From Bacillota bacterium (GTDB taxonomy: Bacteria; Bacillota; UBA4882; UBA10575): 21,302 nt of DNA. Below, one piece after another: positions 6,824-13,889 of this stretch (its first letter is position 1; the number at the start of each line of letters is the position of its first letter). The notes beneath the pieces are model-generated. The model did not search any database, had not been told where the DNA came from, and saw nothing but the letters and a program-made list of their open reading frames with translations. The DNA is taken from NCBI GenBank assembly GCA_012512605.1, contig JAAZDX010000210.1:1-21302 (forward strand), read 5' to 3'. The translations under genes were made by a program, and so were the position numbers.

Positions 6824-7367
6824 GATAGCGCTCGAGCCGGGCTTCTAATTGCGCGTAAGTAAGCGCCCCGACAAAGATCTCTTGGATGCGTCCTTTTTGG
6901 TCAATAAAGACTGTGGTGGGCACCGCGCGGACCCGGTATTGAGCAGCAGTTTCTTCCTTTAAATCCCGGAGAATCGGAAACTCCATCTCCGCCGCGGCCA
7001 CAAAGGCCCGCAATTGTTCCAGACTACTGTCTTCCCAAACGTTCACGGCCAAAATTTCCAACCCTTGCTCCCGGTATTCCCGGTAAATCCGGACAAATTC
7101 GGGAATCTCGCGTCGACAAGGCGGACACCAAGTCGCCCAGAAATTAACCATGGTCAGTTGGTTTTTTCGGTAAATATCCTTTAATTCCACAGCTCCACCG
7201 GAGAGGTCTTCCAACTGGAAATGGGGGGCTTTCGCGCCCACCCGCGCCGCTTCGGCTTCTTGTTCCGACCCTTGTTTACCGCTCAAACTCAAACCAAAAC
7301 CCACAATGGGCAGAGCCACCAACAGAAAACCCAATATGAACAGCCCTTTTTTCCTTTTCCGCATCAT
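6816..7367 (-). CDS. extracytoplasmic thioredoxin-like protein (TlpA/ResA family)
   Basis: A membrane-anchored thiol-disulfide oxidoreductase of 183 residues. Residues 1-8 are basic (MMRKRKKG) and 9-30 form an uncleaved-type hydrophobic anchor; the rest is an AhpC/TSA-type thioredoxin fold with NFWATWCPPCRREIPEF, redox cysteines Cys81 and Cys84 with the CPPC spacing usual for ResA and TlpA, and the cis-proline region VRAVPTTVFI. It is expected to reduce disulfides outside the membrane, for instance in apocytochrome c or coat-related proteins, with electrons from the CcdA encoded just downstream. ATG 7367 is preceded by AAAGGAGG at nine bases; the next codon is also ATG. A strong sigma-A promoter lies at 7408-7436. 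The stop codon falls in a repeat, so the last residues may be recent. Confidence 0.93.
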   Translation of the reverse strand: MMRKRKKGLFILGFLLVALPIVGFGLSLSGKQGSEQEAEAARVGAKAPHFQLEDLSGGAVELKDIYRKNQLTMVNFWATWCPPCRREIPEFVRIYREYREQGLEILAVNVWEDSSLEQLRAFVAAAEMEFPILRDLKEETAAQYRVRAVPTTVFIDQKGRIQEIFVGALTYAQLEARLERYLP

Positions 7368-7407
7368 CCCTATCCTCCTTTATATACATATATACGGTAC
7401 TGGGTAT

Positions 7408-7436
7408 ACTATAAACTAAATTAAGCCCTTTGTCAA
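7408..7436 (-). promoter_or_regulatory. sigma-A promoter of the thioredoxin-like/ccdA genes
   Basis: Minus strand: TTGACA (7436-7431), a 17-base spacer, TATAGT (7413-7408). That is one mismatch from full consensus with ideal spacing. Transcription would begin near 7400, giving a leader of about 35 bases that contains GTATATATGTAT (7395-7384). Confidence 0.85.
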
Positions 7437-7499
7437 TCTTTCCTTGCCAAGCACTCTGTCCCAGCCAAAAACATATCTATGATTCGGGAGGGGATAAAA

Positions 7500-8591
7500 A
7501 TGAAGACAGGTCAAATCCGCCATTTTTTCGCCGGAGGAAATACCGGCGTTGGTTTCTATTCCTTTTATCATCAAGTGGTCGGTCCCGATCCGGACCGCCT
7601 TTATATTCTAAAAGGCGGCCCGGGAACAGGCAAGTCAACTTTTATGAAGGAAATTGGCAAAGAACTGTTGACGCTCGGTTTTGACCTTGAGTATCTCCAT
7701 TGCTCATCGGATCACAATTCCCTCGATGGGCTATTGATTCCTGCTTTAAAAACCGCTTTTCTTGATGGTACTTCGCCCCATACTATTGATCCGGTCCACC
7801 CGGGGGTGGTCGATGAGATCATCGATCTCGGCACCTTTTGGAACCTTAAAAGCCTAAAAGCAAAAAAAAGCCCGATCATAGCAACGGGGGAAAAAAAGAA
7901 AGCCTGTTTTGAACGGGCCTATGTCTATTTAAATGCCGCGCTCGGTGTTTACCGAAATTGGCGGAAAATAAATTATTCCTGCTTAAACCAGTCGGCTTGG
8001 TTGACTGTTCTACATGAAATGAAGGAGGACCTTTTTTCGGGCTGTCAACCAACGGGGCAAAAAGGGTTCCTTCGTCACTTTTTTGCCAGCGCCATTACCG
8101 CCGATGGTCCGGTCCATTTTTTAGAGTCCATTGGCAGCGCGGCCACTCGCCTATATATCCTGGAAGGACCGCCAGGAACGGGCCGGGCAGAGATTTTAAA
8201 CCGTCTGGTCAGCGCCGTCGTTGACCATGGTCTTAATGCTGAAGTTTTCCACTGTGCCCTTGATCCCGCCAACTACGAGCACCTGTGGATTCCAGACTTG
8301 AAGGTCGCCGTCATCACCTCCACTTGGCCCCATAAATTCCCTTCCGATGGGGATAGCCGGTGTCGGTACATCCCAACGGACGCCCTCCTCAAGCACGAAC
8401 AGAGCTTATACAGCGATACCCTGAAAGAAGCCCGCCTTGTTTTTTTAGACCTTTGGGAAAGATCCATCGGTTGGCTGAATAAAGCGAAAAAACTCCATAA
8501 TGAGCTTGAAAAACTATACGTCGACAGTATGGATTTTAACAAGGTAACTCAACTCCGTAACAGTATTTTACACCGCTTAATACACACTTAA
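7500..8591 (+). CDS. tandem P-loop ATPase of unknown role (PRK06851-like)
   Basis: A 363-residue cytoplasmic protein made of two similar P-loop halves. Half one has RHFFAGGNTGVGFYSFY then LYILKGGPGTGKSTFMKEIG (intact Walker A, residues 39-47). Half two repeats RHFFASAITADGPVHF then LYILEGPPGTGRAEIL (residues 223-230), where the P-loop Lys and Ser/Thr are replaced by Arg and Ala, so it probably cannot bind ATP normally. The duplication continues in YLHCSSDHNSLDGLLIP against VFHCALDPANYEHLWIP. The family is widespread in spore-forming Bacillota and, as far as I know, has no assigned function. I start at ATG 7500 because GGGAGGGG lies eight bases ahead; ATG 7479 is in frame without a ribosome site. 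It is divergent from the thioredoxin-like gene and 116 bases before the PLP enzyme. Confidence 0.85.
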   Translation: MKTGQIRHFFAGGNTGVGFYSFYHQVVGPDPDRLYILKGGPGTGKSTFMKEIGKELLTLGFDLEYLHCSSDHNSLDGLLIPALKTAFLDGTSPHTIDPVHPGVVDEIIDLGTFWNLKSLKAKKSPIIATGEKKKACFERAYVYLNAALGVYRNWRKINYSCLNQSAWLTVLHEMKEDLFSGCQPTGQKGFLRHFFASAITADGPVHFLESIGSAATRLYILEGPPGTGRAEILNRLVSAVVDHGLNAEVFHCALDPANYEHLWIPDLKVAVITSTWPHKFPSDGDSRCRYIPTDALLKHEQSLYSDTLKEARLVFLDLWERSIGWLNKAKKLHNELEKLYVDSMDFNKVTQLRNSILHRLIHT

Positions 8592-8676
8592 CTCCATTTC
8601 ATCCCGTTGCATAATTTCCATATAAAGAGAGATCCAGCAGGAAAATGCAGATGACCCGCGAATAGAATGCAAGATA

Positions 8677-8688
8677 GTATATATGTAT
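8677..8688. repeat. 12-base motif shared with the thioredoxin-like gene leader
   Basis: GTATATATGTAT occurs here on +, 20 bases before the start of the PLP enzyme, and exactly, on the minus strand, at 7384-7395 in the leader of the thioredoxin-like gene. Both copies sit between likely promoter and start codon. It may be an operator; it may also be chance in AT-rich leader DNA. Confidence 0.4.
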
Positions 8689-8707
8689 GGAACGAGGTGC
8701 ATAGGGA

Positions 8708-9898
8708 TTGGACTTATTTCAAAAATGTTATGATTTTACTAAAGCAAAAGAGGCGATGGACGCCGGGTTGTATCCTTACTTCCACGCCCTCCAATCGGGC
8801 CAGGACACGGAAGTAACGATGAGCAACCAAGAAACCGTGCTCATGATCGGCTCCAACAACTATCTGGGGCTAACCAGCGACCCGCGGGTCATCCAAGCCG
8901 CCATCGAGGCGACCACCAAATACGGATCGGGCTGTTCCGGTTCCCGGTTCCTCAACGGGACCCTAGATCTCCATGTCACTCTGGAGGAACGCTTGGCCAA
9001 GTTTATGCGGAAAGAGAAAGCCCTCCTTTTCTCGGCCGGTTTTTTAGCGAATTTGGGAATCATCTCGGCCATTGCCGGACGCGGCGATTACATCCTCTGC
9101 GACCGGGCAAACCACGCCAGCATCTATGACGGGTGTCGTTTGTCCTTTGCGAAAATGTACAAATACGAACATAACAACATGGACGAGCTAGAAAAAATCC
9201 TGCAAAAGCTGGGGACGGATGCGCCGAAACTGATCATCACCGACGGCGTCTTCAGCATGGAGGGGGATCTGGCCAATCTACCGGAGATCGTCCGTTTAGC
9301 GCGGAAATACAACGCCCGGATTTTGCTGGACGATGCCCACGGCATTGGCGTCCTTGGCGCCAACGGACGGGGTACCGCCGAGTATTTTGGTCTGGAAGAC
9401 GAAGTGGACATGATTATGGGGACCTTCAGTAAATCCTTTGCTTCCCTGGGTGGTTTCCTCGTCGCGACGGAGCCGGTTTGCCACTATGTTCAGCATGTCT
9501 CGCGACCGCTGATCTTTACGGCTAGTATGACCCCGGCGTCAACCGGAGCCGCCCTGAAAGCCCTGGAAATTATCGAAACCGAACCCGAGCGCCGTGCGCA
9601 TCTGCTGGCCATTGCCGAAGAGTTCCGGACCGGTCTGAAAGACCATGGTTTTATCGTAAACGACGGCATAACGCCGATCATTCCCATCTTGGTTGGGGAT
9701 ATGAACAAAACATTCCTAGTCTGTAAGGTCCTTTTTGAAAACGGGGTCTATGTCAACCCGGTGGTCGCCCCTGCGGTCCCGGCTGATGCCACCTTGATCC
9801 GCACCAGCCTCACCGCCACCCACACCCGGGAACAGATTGAACGCGCCCTGCAGACCCTGGTCAAAGTCGGCAAAGAAATGGCGATCATTCCCGCCTGA
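8708..9898 (+). CDS. alpha-oxoamine synthase family PLP enzyme (serine palmitoyltransferase-like or 2-amino-3-ketobutyrate CoA ligase)
   Basis: A 396-residue fold-type I PLP enzyme that condenses an amino acid with an acyl-CoA. Visible: SNNYLGLTSDPRV (49-61), GSGCSGSRFLNGT (73-85), substrate/PLP-stacking His136 in DRANHASIYDG, DDAHGIGVLG with Asp209 and His211, and the Schiff-base Lys242 in GTFSKSFASLGGF. The family includes glycine C-acetyltransferase (Kbl), BioF, HemA and serine palmitoyltransferase. The opening MDLFQKC.DFTKAKEAMDAGLYPYF and GSNNYLGLT resemble, to my memory, the serine-palmitoyltransferase-like group more than Kbl. No threonine dehydrogenase or bio gene is adjacent, which weakens Kbl and BioF. 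The start is TTG 8708 with GAGGTG nine bases ahead. A bidirectional terminator follows; a short-chain dehydrogenase converges from the other side. Family certain, substrate uncertain. Confidence 0.9.
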   Translation: MDLFQKCYDFTKAKEAMDAGLYPYFHALQSGQDTEVTMSNQETVLMIGSNNYLGLTSDPRVIQAAIEATTKYGSGCSGSRFLNGTLDLHVTLEERLAKFMRKEKALLFSAGFLANLGIISAIAGRGDYILCDRANHASIYDGCRLSFAKMYKYEHNNMDELEKILQKLGTDAPKLIITDGVFSMEGDLANLPEIVRLARKYNARILLDDAHGIGVLGANGRGTAEYFGLEDEVDMIMGTFSKSFASLGGFLVATEPVCHYVQHVSRPLIFTASMTPASTGAALKALEIIETEPERRAHLLAIAEEFRTGLKDHGFIVNDGITPIIPILVGDMNKTFLVCKVLFENGVYVNPVVAPAVPADATLIRTSLTATHTREQIERALQTLVKVGKEMAIIPA

Positions 9899-9920
9899 AC
9901 GCCTAAAGACCACCACAAAA

Positions 9921-9956
9921 AAGCCTCCTCACCTTTATGGTAAGGAGGCTTTTTTT
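9921..9956. terminator. bidirectional intrinsic terminator
   Basis: GCCTCCT-C-ACC, loop TTTAT, GGT-A-AGGAGGC, with a T run on + (9950-9956) and an A run before the stem (T run on minus). It ends the PLP enzyme gene on + and can end the short-chain dehydrogenase operon on minus. Confidence 0.9.
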
Positions 9957-10054
9957 GCGGAACAGATGAGGAGCCAAACAAATGCAAATCTTAGTTTCAA
10001 CGCTTTACATCAACTTACAGGGATGGGCAACTACCTGGCATATGTATAGTGCTG

Positions 10055-10903
10055 TTATTTAAAATCAATTCCATAAAAAATCCGGGTTAATTTCTCCTTG
10101 CACCGTTGGGAGACAAACCGGGCGATAAACGGAAATTTCGTCGAAAGGAAATCGCCCGCCACGTAATACGGACGGGGGTTCTTCTGCCTGATAATCTTTA
10201 GAACTTGCGCGGCCACCACTTGCGGGGCGGGGGATTTTTCCATGTTAACGTCGATCACCCGCCAACAGGGTTCGGTCCATTTTCGATATGGTGAGTCTTG
10301 CTTTAAACCGAATTGTGTAACGTTATTAAAGTTCGTTTTAATATCACCCGGTTCAACTGCAACCACCTTCACCCCGAAGGGCCGGAGTTCCTGGCGTAGC
10401 CCTTCGGTCAGCGCCGACAAGGCAGACTTGGTCGCCGAATAATGGACCTGAAAAGGAATGACAAAACGGGCGGCCAAAGACGTAATATTGATGATTAACC
10501 CATTGCCTTGTTCCCGCATGACCGGCGCAAAAGCCTGAATTAAACGTAAGGCCCCGAAGTAATTGGTCTCAAAGATCGCTTTCACCTGCGCGAGGGGAAA
10601 CTCTTCCAAGGGGCCAAAGACCCCAAAACCGGCGTTGTTAATCAAGATGTCAATGCCCCCGGCTTCCCCCATAAAGCGGTCTACTCCGGCGCGTACCGAA
10701 GCGTCGTCATTCACGTCCATGGCCAGGAATTTTACCTTCTGGCGTAAGGAGTCGGGGAAGGTCGCCGCCTTGGCGAGATTACGGGTCGTCCCCCAAACCA
10801 GACACCCTTCCTCCGCCAATAGTTGCGCGATTGCGGCACCGATCCCGGATGAAGCTCCCGTGATAAGCACCTTTTTCCCTGACAAACTTGTTGCCATCGC
10901 CAT
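10055..10903 (-). CDS. short-chain dehydrogenase/reductase (SDR)
   Basis: A 282-residue NAD(P)-dependent oxidoreductase of the classical SDR fold. The cofactor motif TGASSGIG is at 15-22, NNAG at 89-92, Asn114, Ser142, and the catalytic pair Tyr155 and Lys159 in YSATKSA. VEPGDIKTNF (183-192) closes the active site, and the C-terminal extension (AGDFLSTKFPFIARFVSQRCKEKLTRIFYG) is hydrophobic and basic, a shape seen in lipid- or retinol/sphinganine-reductase-type SDRs that touch membranes. A basic residue (Arg41) after strand two suggests NADP(H). ATG 10903 has AAAGGAG five bases ahead; the next in-frame ATG (10897) is possible. It follows the OmpH-like gene by 16 bases, so they form an operon, and it converges on the PLP enzyme. 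The substrate is unknown. Confidence 0.9.
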   Translation of the reverse strand: MAMATSLSGKKVLITGASSGIGAAIAQLLAEEGCLVWGTTRNLAKAATFPDSLRQKVKFLAMDVNDDASVRAGVDRFMGEAGGIDILINNAGFGVFGPLEEFPLAQVKAIFETNYFGALRLIQAFAPVMREQGNGLIINITSLAARFVIPFQVHYSATKSALSALTEGLRQELRPFGVKVVAVEPGDIKTNFNNVTQFGLKQDSPYRKWTEPCWRVIDVNMEKSPAPQVVAAQVLKIIRQKNPRPYYVAGDFLSTKFPFIARFVSQRCKEKLTRIFYGIDFK

Positions 10904-10919
10904 AACGCTCCTTTACTTC

Positions 10920-11519
10920 CTATTGCTCTTGGCTAAAGGATGCGCCCGCCAACGGATCGGGCCGGGGATCCTTCCCGCCAAAAAAGATCTTGACCCGCTG
11001 CCAAAAAGTCAAACCCCATTTATCCCAGGTTTTAATGACTTTCTCAGTCACGTCTTCCCCGCCAACCTGCAAACCGCCTTTGAGGAGAATACAATCGAAC
11101 TTTTTCTTCTTCGCAACATGGGCGACCACCGCTTCCAACTCTTTCAGAACGGCCTCTTCTTCCCGCCGGAAACTTTCCTCCAACTCCTGCCTTTTCTGGT
11201 CGATCCGCGACTGGGTCGCAATTGCCAGTTCGCGACTGCGGCCGTATTCCTCTGGACTTAACGCCCGAATCTGCTGTTGGTGTTCGGCCAAAACCTGGGC
11301 CGTAAACTCCTCCAGGACCCGGCGGTTCGCCTTTGCCCGTTGCTCCAGCGCAATAAAATGGGGTACCACCTTTTTAAGCTCGGTTAGATCAAGCAGACCG
11401 ATTTTGGGTTCGGATATTTTTGTTTTCGCTTCTACCGTCCCGTATGGTCCGACAGAAGCAAAGACCAGAAGGAGTAGACCAAAGGTTAAAGTAAAAGCAA
11501 GGATAAGTCGTTTTGCCAT
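10920..11519 (-). CDS. OmpH/Skp-like exported coiled-coil protein
   Basis: A 199-residue secreted or membrane-attached protein. Residues 1-30 form a signal peptide (MAKRLILAFTLTFGLLLLVFASV, likely cut after VEA). The mature part starts with the OmpH-type strand KIGLLDLTELKKVVP, continues as a long charged coiled coil (about 60-140, with AKANRRVLEEF and RREEEAVLKELEAVVAHVA), and returns to the typical beta segment FDCILLKGGLQVGGEDVTEKVIK, the closing motif of the OmpH family. A basic tail follows. In diderm bacteria Skp holds unfolded outer-membrane proteins; homologues also exist in some sporulating Bacillota with unclear roles. ATG 11519 is chosen because GGAGG lies eleven bases ahead and the signal peptide starts there; the frame opens upstream to 11615. 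Cotranscribed with the SDR gene. Confidence 0.82.
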   Translation of the reverse strand: MAKRLILAFTLTFGLLLLVFASVGPYGTVEAKTKISEPKIGLLDLTELKKVVPHFIALEQRAKANRRVLEEFTAQVLAEHQQQIRALSPEEYGRSRELAIATQSRIDQKRQELEESFRREEEAVLKELEAVVAHVAKKKKFDCILLKGGLQVGGEDVTEKVIKTWDKWGLTFWQRVKIFFGGKDPRPDPLAGASFSQEQ

Positions 11520-11633
11520 CGTAAACTGCTCCTCCTTGGAAGTATTAAATCGCAAAATAAACAAGTTAAGGGTTTTCCCTTGTTTAGTTCGGATGCCAAC
11601 ACAGGAGATATTCAACTTGCCGTGGCGATCTCC

Positions 11634-11659
11634 TGCCGGGAATAATTAACGTCCCGGCA
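11634..11659. repeat. 8-bp inverted repeat in a divergent intergenic region
   Basis: TGCCGGGA, ten-base loop, TCCCGGCA. It lies between the divergent OmpH-like and LysM genes, next to a second dyad GGAGAT...ATCTCC (about 11603-11633) and a third, AAGGG TTTT CCCTT (about 11568-11581). Neither strand has a T run after it, so an operator or leader structure fits better than a terminator. Confidence 0.5.
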
Positions 11660-11758
11660 AAAAGGACCGGAGGGCTTAAAATCTTTAATTCGGGATTTAT
11701 TAGCGCACACCCGCATAAAATGGGATCAGTCGTTCTAATTAAATCTGGAGGCATGGCG

Positions 11759-11971
11759 ATGAAGAGGCACCGGTACCGCGTCCGCAATTTCAACTCCGCC
11801 ACCCACAAGGAAAGATGGGTGGTTCATCCCCTACGGAAGGGCGACACCCTTTATCATCTGGCTGAACTATATGGGACCTCTGTTCTCCAAGTTCTCCATG
11901 ACAACCCCAGGTTCGATCCGCGGTACCCAACCCCCGGCCAAATACTTCTCCTCCGTAGGGAGAAAGAATAA
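11759..11971 (+). CDS. small LysM-domain protein
   Basis: A 70-residue protein that is almost only a LysM domain: HPLRKGDTLYHLAELYGTSVLQVLHDNP...PTPGQILLLRREKE, with the usual GDTLY..A..YG and the closing PGQ.L.L pattern. LysM binds N-acetylglucosamine polymers such as peptidoglycan. The first 25 residues are basic (MKRHRYRVRNF) and show no signal peptide or membrane segment, so it either stays inside (for example on the spore cortex or coat, made in the mother cell) or leaves another way. ATG 11759 is preceded by GGAGG at seven bases; ATG 11753 is closer to it and less likely. It is divergent from the OmpH-like gene and convergent with phoU. Confidence 0.8.
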   Translation: MKRHRYRVRNFNSATHKERWVVHPLRKGDTLYHLAELYGTSVLQVLHDNPRFDPRYPTPGQILLLRREKE

Positions 11972-11995
11972 CCCGCCATCCGGCGGGCCTATTTG
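11972..11995. terminator. hairpin between LysM gene and phoU
   Basis: CCCGCC, loop ATCC, GGCGGG, then CCTATTT on +. It directly follows the LysM stop codon and is shared with the convergent phoU. The T run is poor on both strands, so efficiency is doubtful. Confidence 0.5.
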
Positions 11996-12009
11996 GCAAC
12001 CGATAAAAT

Positions 12010-12648
12010 TTAGTATTTTACCCTTTTCCCCGTATGGAGCAGGATCGTTTCTTCCCCTATGTTGGTGGCGTGGTCGGCAATCCGTTCCAGAAAACGGGCG
12101 ATCATATTAAACCGAACAATTTGCCGGATCGAACGGGGTTGTCCTTCCGAAAAATCTTCACTTGTCAACTCATTATAAATGGTGTCACAAAGATTGTCAG
12201 CCTCTTCATCTTTACGGCAGACGGCTTCTGCTAAGTCGGGATTACCGTCAAGAAAAGCCCTTAACGCCACTTCAAGCATATTAAGGGCTAAAGAAGCCAG
12301 TTTTGGGATGTGAATTAACGGTTTTATATATTTATCATTTTTTAACTCTAGAACGATCTCCGCAATATTGGTCGCATAATCGGCGATGCGTTCCAGATCT
12401 TTGGCCATCTTAAATATGGAAAGACTGCGACGCAGTTCTTTTCCGTGGGGGTTTTTTTCCGCAATAAACCGGGTAATCTTGTCTTCAAACACGATCAGTT
12501 CATTATCGAAGAGGTCATCCTCCCGGATAATTTCCAAGGCCACTTCCGGATTTTTTTCGACTAAAGCGTCGATTGACCGTTGGACCCGCTTTTTTACCGC
12601 TTCCCCCATCTGTTCAATCTCCGACATCAACTGTTCAAGCTGGTTCAA
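12010..12648 (-). CDS. phoU: phosphate-signalling accessory protein PhoU
   Basis: A 212-residue all-helical protein of two similar three-helix halves that links the Pst phosphate transporter to the PhoR kinase and limits phosphate uptake. The two repeat motifs are visible: AKDLERIADYATNIAEIVLEL in the first half and ARFLERIADHATNIGEETILLHTG in the second, each with the E-R-I-A-D-x-A-T-N-I metal-binding signature. I start at TTG 12648 (MNQLEQLMSEIEQMG): AAAGGTG is eight bases ahead, and this gives the normal family length. The frame is open to 12852 but the added 68 residues have no family resemblance. No pst gene is adjacent here, so it stands alone, convergent with the LysM gene and divergent from the DegV gene. 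Confidence 0.93.
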   Translation of the reverse strand: MNQLEQLMSEIEQMGEAVKKRVQRSIDALVEKNPEVALEIIREDDLFDNELIVFEDKITRFIAEKNPHGKELRRSLSIFKMAKDLERIADYATNIAEIVLELKNDKYIKPLIHIPKLASLALNMLEVALRAFLDGNPDLAEAVCRKDEEADNLCDTIYNELTSEDFSEGQPRSIRQIVRFNMIARFLERIADHATNIGEETILLHTGKRVKY

Positions 12649-12852
12649 AGAAACCACACCTTTCTCGTAATGTAGATTAGTCCTCTTTCTTTTATTTAAC
12701 GACCGCCTGGCAAAATAATTCCCGGTAGCATTAATATTAGTTACAAAAGGATAAAATCCTCCTACAACCTGGGCATGTGCTTTTTCCCGTCCGTCCTGCC
12801 GAAAGCAATAAAGGGGAGGATTTAATAGTAAAAAAGCGAAATTATTAATCAT

Positions 12853-13002
12853 TGGTCAACGTATGATTAAACAAGGAGGTGAGATTAAGTATCCCTTGGA
12901 ATAACTTAATCCCGGTATTATCTCTTTATTTATCAATTTTTCATGACTAAATAACTGTTTACCTGATTACGAAAAAAATATTCCTTTGGGAGGAGTTTTG
13001 CA
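12853..13002 (+). other. intergenic region with an orphan ribosome-binding sequence
   Basis: Between the phoU leader and the DegV gene. AACAAGGAGGTGAGATT (about 12873-12889) is a ten-base match to the anti-Shine-Dalgarno but is followed by no proper gene; frames after it close within a few codons (TTGGAATAA). A tiny frame ATG 12864 to TAA (MIKQGGEIKYPLE) runs through it. Otherwise AT-rich, probably holding the promoter of the DegV gene, though I see no good consensus. Confidence 0.4.
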
Positions 13003-13854
13003 ATGTCGATCAAAATCGTCACCGATTCCACGGCTGACCTCTCACCGGAATTGAAAAGCCGCTACGGTATTGAGGTGGTTCCCCTTACGGTCCACTTTGG
13101 TGAGGAAGTTTACTATGATGGTGTCGACCTTACCCAGGATGAATTTTTAGAAAAAGTCTACACTTCACCGGATTTTCCCAAGTCAGGCCAAGCCTCGCCA
13201 GCCACCTTTTTAGAACTTTTCCGTCGCATCATCGCAGAAGGAAATGAAGTGTTGTATGTAGGACTCTCGGCGGAACTGTCCGGGACATACGCCTCCGCCT
13301 GTTTGGCGGCGCAAGAATTGGCCGACGCCCCCATTGCCATTGTCGATTCCCGTAATCTGTCGATGGGCATTGGTATTCTGGCCTTGCATGCCGCGGAGAT
13401 GGCGGAAGCCGGTGTTCCTCTTCAGGAGATTGCGACCCGCCTCACGGCCATGACCGCGCGGGTGAAAACCTCCTTTATCGTTGATTCGTTAGACTTCCTA
13501 TACAAAGGGGGAAGGCTTACCCGGACGCAAGCGCTAGTCGGTAACGTTTTACAGATTCATCCGCGCATTGAGGTTGTCGACGGTAAGATGTGCGTCCCGG
13601 AAAAATTCCGTGGGAGTAAAAGCAAAGCCAATGCCCGTCTTTTGGAATGGGCCACTGCCAACAAAGGGCGGATCGACGACAACTGGATCTCCGTAACCCA
13701 CTGTCGCGACGAAGAATCGGCCAATTTTATCGCCGCACAGCTCCGGGAGATGGGGCTAGCGCGCAATGTTGTCATTACCCAAGCCGGTGCCGTGATCTCA
13801 ACCCACTGCGGCCCCGGAACCGTAGGCATTATCTATGTTGAAAAAGAGGCTTAA
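13003..13854 (+). CDS. DegV-family fatty-acid-binding protein (FakB-like)
   Basis: A 283-residue cytoplasmic protein of the DegV family. Members hold one fatty acid; in fatty-acid kinase systems (FakA/FakB) the bound acid is phosphorylated for phospholipid synthesis. Seen: KIVTDSTADL (4-13) at the first strand, the SGQASPATF segment (61-69) that normally reads T-S-x-x-S-P, VGLSAELSGTYASA (86-99) with the conserved S-G-T-Y, VDSLDFLYKGGRLTR in the second domain, and the closing HCGPGTVGIIYV. All are standard, so an active lipid-binding protein is expected. No fakA is in the window, which is usual as fakB genes are scattered. ATG 13003 has GGGAGGAG nine bases ahead. It is single and convergent with the GGDEF gene, sharing a hairpin. 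Confidence 0.93.
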   Translation: MSIKIVTDSTADLSPELKSRYGIEVVPLTVHFGEEVYYDGVDLTQDEFLEKVYTSPDFPKSGQASPATFLELFRRIIAEGNEVLYVGLSAELSGTYASACLAAQELADAPIAIVDSRNLSMGIGILALHAAEMAEAGVPLQEIATRLTAMTARVKTSFIVDSLDFLYKGGRLTRTQALVGNVLQIHPRIEVVDGKMCVPEKFRGSKSKANARLLEWATANKGRIDDNWISVTHCRDEESANFIAAQLREMGLARNVVITQAGAVISTHCGPGTVGIIYVEKEA

Positions 13855-13861
13855 ACTAAAC

Positions 13862-13882
13862 GGGGACCGAAAGGTCCCCTTA
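13862..13882. terminator. hairpin shared by convergent genes
   Basis: GGGGACC, loop GAAA (a GNRA tetraloop), GGTCCCC, then TTAACT on +. Perfect 7-bp stem eight bases after the DegV-gene stop, with a weak T run. Confidence 0.6.
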
Positions 13883-13889
13883 ACTGTCG

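Noticed and set aside
10563..11649. Two long + strand open frames (232 and 219 codons) antisense to the SDR and OmpH-like genes
   Set aside because: They are shadows: low-complexity Ser/Arg/Pro-rich products, no ribosome sites, and both real genes on the minus strand have clear family motifs.
12649..12852. Upstream extension of phoU by 68 codons
   Set aside because: No family similarity and no ribosome site; TTG 12648 gives the normal PhoU length with AAAGGTG ahead.
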